Assembly: GCF_039555335.1 (NCBI RefSeq)
Contig: NC_092631.1
Coordinates: 10,663,701-10,727,700, forward strand
Source of the DNA: Amphiura filiformis
Lineage: Eukaryota > Echinodermata > Ophiuroidea > Amphilepidida > Amphiuridae
DNA length: 64,000 nt
Direction of reading: 5' to 3'
Positions 35,201 to 44,200 of this stretch are shown in pieces. The notes under the pieces were generated by a model, which was not told the DNA's origin, did no database searches, and saw only the letters and a program-made list of their open reading frames with translations. Position numbers and translations under genes: made by a program. Numbering within the stretch: position 1 is the stretch's first letter; each line of letters starts with the position of its first letter.

Positions 35201-38200
35201 TGAACCCTCAGGGCCCGTGGACGTCATCAACGTTAACCTTGCTACGCCCCTCTACACATGCACAGTCACACACCAAGCTTGAAGACACAAATTATCATTT
35301 GATATCGTTTTTTCACCCATCAATGCTGGAGATATACTATTTTGGTCTCTGTGCCTGACACACCATCATGGTAAATTTACCACAGCATTACGAGTGTAGT
35401 GCAATTCTGAGTTAGTACTCTTCAGGTTCAATCTCTTTGGTATAAAACAAAGACTTACCAAAGCTTGCAACGGCTTGATGCAATTCATGTGGTTCTACTG
35501 TCCCCGAGTGATCTGCATCGAATCTCATGAAAGTCTGCTTCCATGAATTCAACGCAGCCCATAATTCTTTAAACTCGGGGAAACCCATCGAGCCTGAACG
35601 ATCCCTCTGTTATTGCATCATGTTAAGGAAATTCTGCTATGTGCAACGATAATGCAGGCATTCTCTACAATACTCATTACAAACTAACCTGTGGTATTGA
35701 TTCTCAAGAATAGAGGATTTCTTTTAACATACTCAGTGAACTCGTCCAGTGTATCTTGAAGCTTGCTTGGTTGGGAATACGGATGATTTTCAACAAGTGT
35801 CAGGTCATCCACGTACTTCCAACAGTTGATGCTTGCATTTTTGGTCTGTACTGCATCATTAATGATAACCTGGAAGCCAATTGGGCCGTGTTTAGTCCCT
35901 TGTGGGAGGGCACCATTGAGAACTTTGAACTCAGAGAGTGATTGATTGAGAGTGGTGTATTGGCTGTCATAGTGCACGTTAATAACCACTGGTTACTGCT
36001 CCAAGCCTGGGCTCATACACCTGTTCCAAATGTTGATATGCCATAGGCTTTGTGTTGTGATCATTTTCATCTGTGGTTCGTAACAAAAAGCGTGATCCAG
36101 TTGACCTAGCAACGGTCATATTCTAATATGCACTACGACAGTGAATTCTGTAAAGTGGCTAGTATGAAAGGTCGCAATAAAATGAAAGAGATGGTTATCA
36201 ATTAAGGCAACATATCAGTGAGTGAGTACAGCCAGCCCACCTGCTAGTGCAGGCTTGCTTGCAGTCTTGATAGGACAACATTTGGTAAGTTCACTAGATA
36301 AGTAAATGGTGCTTTAACACACAAATCAAGGATACATCCAGCATAGCTATCATAATACGACATGTCTCCAAACTGAAAGCTGAAATCATAAAAACAAAAG
36401 GGATGTCATTAATGGGTACTGTTAGATTTTAAGATAACAAATTACAATTAAAATTAGAAGAATTTTTTGACTTCAACACTACTTAAAATTTGATCGCTTA
36501 CCGGGAGCGCTTTCACAGTACCAACTGCGTCCTCAGCCGGATGTTATGGCTCTGATGATTTATGGCTTGTTGACAACCTTCGATGACGTCACACTAGAAC
36601 AAGATGACGTCAAAGGTGTTGTCCTCGTCCCCCTGGTGGTCTTGGGTATGAGTAGGTTGTCCCAAACTGGATCTAAATCCAGTCCAGTCAATTCTTCTAA
36701 TTTAATTTATACCACTACGTATGAATATACAATTTTATACAATGTTTTACCAAATTCTTGCTAACTGTCCAGCATGTATCATTTTGCACAATGTACTACA
36801 TGTATACGCACATGCTAGATGTTGCGCATGTATATGTGAGGACTAATGCTTATAAAGGGCTTGGCAAAACATTTTATTTTGTCCTGAAATGAGTTGTTGC
36901 ACATACTTGTGAAAACGGATGCATCCAGAATTACATTGTCAGCTGGGTTTTTACAAACCCATGATTTTTCTGTTTTTTAAGGGAAACATGATTGAATAAT
37001 TTGATAATTTGTAAAGAAATACTGATTCATAAGGCCAAGAAAAAAAAAATGGTTTGTTTGCCCTTTCCCGACCGACCGACGGAAAAATCACTAAAATCTT
37101 GGGTCACGTTTTTATTTTTTTTTTTCCTTTTATAACCTTAAAAATCATTAAAAAGATAATTTATACTTTTCTAAGATATTTTTGAGCGTTTTGAAACCCA
37201 AACTTTGGCAAATGATACCTCATGACTATGTTTCCATGACTGTTCTCATTTTTCTTTGTTTGTGTTTTGTTTTTGAAACAAATGTGGGACTTAAACATCT
37301 GTTGTTTACATCATATCAAAAAATTTTTTGTTTTTTTAAATCGACCTACCAACCTTTCTGATTTTTTTCATGAAAGGGCAAACAAACAATTTAATTTTCG
37401 TGGCCTATATAATATTGAATGCATGAATACAAAAATGACCCTAAGTCTATGACAGGTGATATTGAGAATTTAACTCAAAAAACTTCATTCTTTGGGTTTT
37501 TTCAGTTACATAACTTTGGTCACAAGGGTAAGACTTGCATGCGAATAAGAGTACATTCACATTATTGTGTGGGGGTCATTTTATTTGATGGACTTGTGTC
37601 GCTGTTAATTGAATTACATGAACTTGGTAATTTCTTGAATCACATTCTATTTCCCCAGTACAGGCCTAATCTCACACACATACCCAGCACCTATGCACAC
37701 CCTCACTCACCACCAAACCAAGTGCCGACACCCATATATACATGCACATGAACTTGGGTTATCGGTTCAATCACATGGTTCACCCCATACAAACACATGG
37801 ACTTGAGCTTTCCCACTCTGAAGTACATCCAGATTGAAAGCAACATTTTTCCATGACAAACTCAATTTGCCATAATATGGACTTGGGTCATTGTTGTATT
37901 CAGGTATTCAATACTTGTACCAGGCCAGGGCACTGGCAGTTACTCACGTTGATAATTTCCATTGATGCCAGACTGTGTAAGAGCCGTTTGTAGTTCAGAT
38001 GCTTCAATCTGCTGGTCCTGTAAAAGAAAGTGATAATATGGTACATAAAGCATTTGTTTGTCTGTGTGCTATTTTTTGTACATGTTTTATCTCACTCCCA
38101 GCACATACCCTCAGGAGGGAAAAAAGAGTTCCTCAGAACTAGTCTTTGTTTACTTTTGTTGATGGTTGCTTACAAAGACTGAGTCCTTTGTTGATGGTTG

Positions 38201-41200
38201 CTTACAAAGACATGCTACTTAGATCTACATGTATATAGGTATGTATCATCAGTCAACCAGCATTAACAATGAGAGAACATTCCTAACCACATGGCTTGGG
38301 GGATGATTTAAAGTAACCACAACTTGAGATGCGTCTGGTGTTTATTCCTAGCAACTATGTAAACAGAGACAAATGTGGCAAGTGCATCTTTTTGATGTAC
38401 ATAAATACAACAAGGATTTGCTGCTGATCATGTTCTCATGCAGATCACACCTACGTGTTTACTACCGGTACGTGAACAGAGAGAGAGAGAGTTTGCTAAA
38501 TGGGAGCATTTCAATAGATTCTGTAAATTAGTAAGTCAGGGCTCAAACTAGGAGAAGGATACTAGTTAACAGGATGAATAGGAAAAAATGTTCTAAAGAT
38601 CTCATAAAACGTAACTCAGCCATTGTAAATTTGAAGTTACAGAACTATTAACCCAAAGATCTTAAAAGAAGGAAAGAAAAATGCAAAACTGGTTTGTTGA
38701 TGCCAGTTTTTATATCCCATTTGCCCAATTTCATTCAATATTAACAAGACAGCAGTCTTTAAAGGAAAAAATCCCAAATTCAGAAGATGCAAAATACAGT
38801 AATCAGTGGTTATTAAACACAAGCATTAATTGTTATGTACAAACTTTTCATTATCTCAAATCAATACAAGTAACTGCAAAAATAAAACTGGGCACTTATT
38901 ACCTTCAAACTTACACTGAGACCACACTAAACTCTGTCAGACAGTCAGTTGTAACAAATGAGGTGTCAAAATTACTGTAATTTTATTGTCTTTCTCATCA
39001 TGTTTTCAAAGACCAAATAAAATCAATACAATATAGTTATGTGCCTATATAACAGTGCTACTTTTTTGTGAGGTCTTAAGTTGTTTAGTATCACCATTCA
39101 ATTTACTGTACAACATGATACAACAAATATACTGGCACACTTACCTGACCTGCAACAGCAGAAAACCATGGCCAGAGAGGGTCCTGTACGTGTCAAAATA
39201 AAATGATGCAATCATTTAATCAATTAAGTCAACTCTAATGGAGGAGATAAGAAGAAGGCTGTACGGATGTGTAGCTTGGGGAGGGTACATGCCCCCGAGT
39301 GTGGAATTGGTCAATTCAGTATCGATTCTGTGCCCCCTCCAAGCAGTAAAAGTGAAAATTGTTGTGTGCTTCACATGCATTTCAGCACAAGTATCGATTG
39401 GGATGCCAGGGCAATTCAAATTCCAAAAGATATTAACACTAATAACAGCTATTAAATATCAAACTGAATGAATGGTAAACAAACGGTTTTCCTGTTTTGA
39501 AAATGGATTTTCATTTTCCCTGATTTCCTTGAGTTGCTGGGAACAGCTAGGTCAGGACTATACCATACTATATCATAAATCAATATGGTAGTCTTAACTT
39601 CAAATTGTATAAAATTGAATCTTGTCAACCAGAAAAAAAATCACTTTGGTTAGGTGGAATCACATCATCGACGTTGCAGCCAAAACCTTTGGCCTTCAGA
39701 GTGGGTGGATGATCTCTGGCCATCCGAGGTCAATCAATGAGGAAGTTGCTTGATGAACCGATCCCAACCATGAGACAGATTCACTCGTACCCACACTGCT
39801 TGGTTCACAATCCAAGATAACGGCATCACAACACACTTTAAGCCAGCCAATACCATGCGGCAAGATTTGCTAGTGCACCCAGAGGACAAGCAGCCAAAGG
39901 GCCGCATTAAATATTAGTGGTATAGTTTACATTGTCAGGTGCGCTGAAGATCAGGAGTGTCAAGAACTTTACATTGGAGAAACCGGCCAACTCCTGCAGA
40001 GTTGCATGTCCCAACATAGAGTAGACAGTGACACGCCAGTTCAACTGGCAACGATTCAACGGTCTACAAATATCTTGAGAGCAGCGGTCACAGTTTTGAC
40101 ATTGAAGACATTGTTATCTTGGATCATAAACCCCGTTGGTTTAAACAGGGGGTCAAAGAAGCAGTGTGGGTATGAGCCAAACAACCGTCTCTCAATAGGA
40201 GCAGGGGCATGAATCTGTCAGATGGTTGAGATTAGGTCATCAAGCAACTTCCTCATCGATTGACCTCGGATCATGACCCTAGATCATCCACCCAGCTGAA
40301 GGCCAAAGGTTTTGGCCACAACATTGGTGATTCCATCACATCTAAGCTATCCTGGAAGACTCACATCTCAAACATCACCCTCAAAGCCAACCGGATGCTA
40401 GGACTCATCAAGAGGAATCTGAAACACTGCCACCCAAAATTAAAAGAAAAGGCATACATCTCCCTTGTCAGGCCCCATCTGAAATATTGCTCCACTGTGT
40501 GGAATCCCCATCATCAAACTACCATCAGCCATCCAGAGGAGAGCTGCCAGTATAGATTTGTACAGAATGTGTACCAGCGTACTGAGAGTGTAACAGCATT
40601 ACTCCAGAACCTACAATGGGCCTCACTTCAATCCAGAAGGGAAGAACGGCGGTATACATCATATGTATACCTAAAACTAAGCTACATAGTAGGTATGCCA
40701 GGCAAACCTTAGTTAACACATTTGCTAGTCAGCCAAATTCAGCCGACAATGTCAATGCATATTTACATAGAAATTTAAAACAACTGGTCAAGAAGGAAAC
40801 CTACATAAATATGTTTTCTATACTTGACCCAAATATATGATTTTTTATGGTGATAAGACAATCGCACATGGAATTTTAGAGGATTTTGATAGCAGTTCCA
40901 TTAAAAAAGCTGCTATCATAATGAGACTAAGATCTAGAAACACCCCGAAATGCCGTTTTGGGGAATTTTGCTAGCTGAATCTTTTTGATGAAAGTCAATC
41001 TTTGACAAGATGTAACTTTGCTACGGAAAGTGCTATGAAAAAAGGTTTTCAGTTTTGGCTTTGTTTACTCAAGGGCTTTAATTTGATATATAAATGATGC
41101 AGTTTGATGGCAAATTTGAATTCACCTATATCTCTTGGTCGGGCTGACGTCACAAAGGGGAAATAGCCTTGTAAAACCAGTGTGCGCATGTGCAGCGCAT

Positions 41201-44200
41201 GTGCAGTTCCCCTTTCTCGAGCTGGTTGCTATGCGAGCGCTTGTGCAAAGGGGACGAAGGGGACAATGTTCCCGGATGACCGACCGAGTGAATACATGAT
41301 AGTATACAAATATTAACTGTCTATGAGTGTGATGGTCGAAATATAATCACAAGGTGAAAGATGGATTGTTCCATTCCACGAGCCGGAACGGCGAGTGGAA
41401 TGGTGGAATTGGTGGTTTGCTCTCATGCAGTGCAGACGTGTCTCTCTTGGAGCTCTGCATTTTCTGTCCATTTTCTTGGCTTTTTACTAAATTGTTGCTC
41501 TCTTTTTATCTGGATCACGCCTTCCTCACTATTGTTACCCTCTATGGAAGCCCGTTTCACCTTTCTGCAAGAATTTCGCTTCATTTTGGGACTTGGTTTC
41601 TACCTCCACATTGGCCATTGCATATCAGCACTGACTGGAGTTGAATTCAGCAGCCTTCATGCACAACAACACTTGGTGAATGGTCGAAATCACGCAAGTA
41701 GTATCAAACTTTCCTGTAGCCATCCATGTTCAATCTCAATCCTGAATTGTTCCTTGTTACATATATTGACTGATTATACATCTTTTTCTGTTATATTGGC
41801 ATTATTATGGGTAATACTCACCTTTGCCATGTATGTGTATTGTAACTATGGAAATTGTTTACTGCGGCGGCCATCTTGTTTTTCCACCAAACATTTTACT
41901 AGCATCCGCCCTTTGTCATTTTATGAGCTTCATCAATAAACAGTCTGATCCAGTATGCCATATAAGCCCAAATATCCATGTGGTATTTGTAATCGCAAGA
42001 GTCAAATGGAAAAACACCTGCTGTGGCATGCGATGACTGTGACGTATGGTTTCATAAAAACTGTGTACACATCACTACTCCTGTATTTAACACCTTGTAC
42101 AACCCAAATGTGTCATGGCATTGTCCTGCCTGTGGTATACCACATTTCACATCAAGCTTCTTTGAATCAACTTACATCGACGCGATTCCTCTTGTAATGA
42201 ATCGAGCAAGCACTCTGACAGTTCTGGCTTAACAAGCCCTATTGGTCAACCCCTAGCTTGCTCTTCACCAAATGAGCCAAACCCCCGGCCCCATGTGCTC
42301 AGAAGTGCACATCCTGTGAACTTGGGAGTTCTTATCATCAATTGCCAAAGTATCAAAGGCAAGGTAGTTGAATTTTGGAACATTTTAGATACTGCCAAAC
42401 CCGGCATTGTCATCCTTACCGAAACATGGTTAAATTCTAATGTATCAAACCATGAGATATTCCCTACTGGCTTGGGTTATGAAGTCTTCCGGAAGGACAG
42501 ACCTGATAGCTGTGGCCGTGGTGGTATCATTATTGCTGTGGCCTCAAGCTTGGACGCAAAACTTCTCCTCTCAGCCACGGATTGTGAGGCCTTGTTTGTC
42601 AAAATCATCTTGAACAACGAACGGCAAAAGACATGTATTGGAGAGTCTCTCATAGTCGGTGCCGCTTATCGCCCGCCAAAGACAAATGACATCCACGAAT
42701 ACATGGACTGCCTATGTAACACCATACGTAACATTGCCAATCAACACAAGAAATCAGTCATGTGGCTGGGTGGTGACTTTAACTTACCAGATATTGATTG
42801 GAACAGCTTCACTGTTGTAGGCCATCAATACCCACAGAGCATCAGCAACAACTTCATCACCACCATGACTGAAACTGGGCTTGATCAAGTTGTCACCTTC
42901 CCTACTAGACTAGACAATACACTTGATTTGTTCCTCACAAACCGTCCATCGTGCGTCAATAAATGCCAACCAATTCCAGGCATAAGCGATCATGAAATTG
43001 TGTTTGTTAATACTGACATCAAACCTAAACTTCGCAAGCTATTGAACCTGAGTATATTTCTCTGTGACAAAGCCGACATGGACGTCATTCACAGTGCAGG
43101 TAACGACATGATGGAAGAATTTGTCGACAAGTATGACTCAACTTCCCCTGTCAGCGAGATGTGGTCTACCATCGAGTCTCGCCTTCTGCAAATACTTGAC
43201 TTAGTTCCATCTAAAATGACTTCCTCCCGCTTCAACCAGCCCTGGGCTAATCGTAAAATCAAGCAACTGAGTAGGCAGAAACAACGAGCCTACAATAAAG
43301 CCCGTTCCTGTCGACGCCAGAAGAAAAAGCGCATGTGGGCCAAGTACAGCAAACTCAAGAAACGCATGCAGAAAGCATGTAAGGAGGCATATGACTCATA
43401 TGTCAATAACATCATATGTCCTGACCTCAAGTCCAACCCTAAGCGGTTCTGGAGTCATATCTCTAGCAAACGCTGTGACACCACCGGCGTTGCTCCTCTT
43501 CGAGGTCCACTAGGTGCCACCTACACTGGTAGCATTGACAAAGCTAATATCCTGAACAACCAGTTCTGCTCAGTGTTCAACAAGGATGAAGATCCCGACA
43601 GCTTACCTGATCTCGGTCCCAGTCCGTTCCCCAAATACCGCACATTCAGGTTTCAGTCAACGGGTGATTAAGCTCCTTAAGAAGCTCAACCCATACAAAG
43701 CTTCTGGGCGGACAACATCCCTGCTCGCCTTCTCAAAGAACTCGCAGACAGTCTTGGACCTATACTCACCATCCTCTACCAAGCCTCTGTTGACTCGGGC
43801 ACCGTACCAGACATTTGGAAGTCAGCCACAGTCGCACCTATCTTTAAGAAGGGGGATAGGAACAAACCTTCAAACTACCGCCCCATATCACTCACTGTCA
43901 TCTGCTGCAAATTACTTGAACACATCATCCACAGCTCAGTGATGCGTCATCTTGAGTCATGTAATATCTTGACTGATTTCCAGCATGGATTTCGCATAAA
44001 AGCACGCTCCTGTGAATCCCAGTTAATCATCACTGTGGGCGACATTGCACACAATTTGGACAGTGGATTGCAAACAGACCTCATACTTCTCGACTTTTCA
44101 AAAGCATTTGACAAAGTTCCTCACCTTAAATCTGCTCCACAAGCTCAAATATTACGGCATTCATGGTAGCCTTCTCACCTGGATCGGAAACTTTCTTCAT

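Noticed and set aside
36546-36764. Plus-strand 72-codon ORF in sorcin intron 3
   Set aside because: It lies across the arm of an inverted-repeat element and shows no domain.
41361-41939. Plus-strand 192-codon ORF at the CR1 5' end as a separate membrane protein
   Set aside because: It overlaps another frame of similar quality, has no recognisable domain and lies in the LINE 5' region. No independent support.
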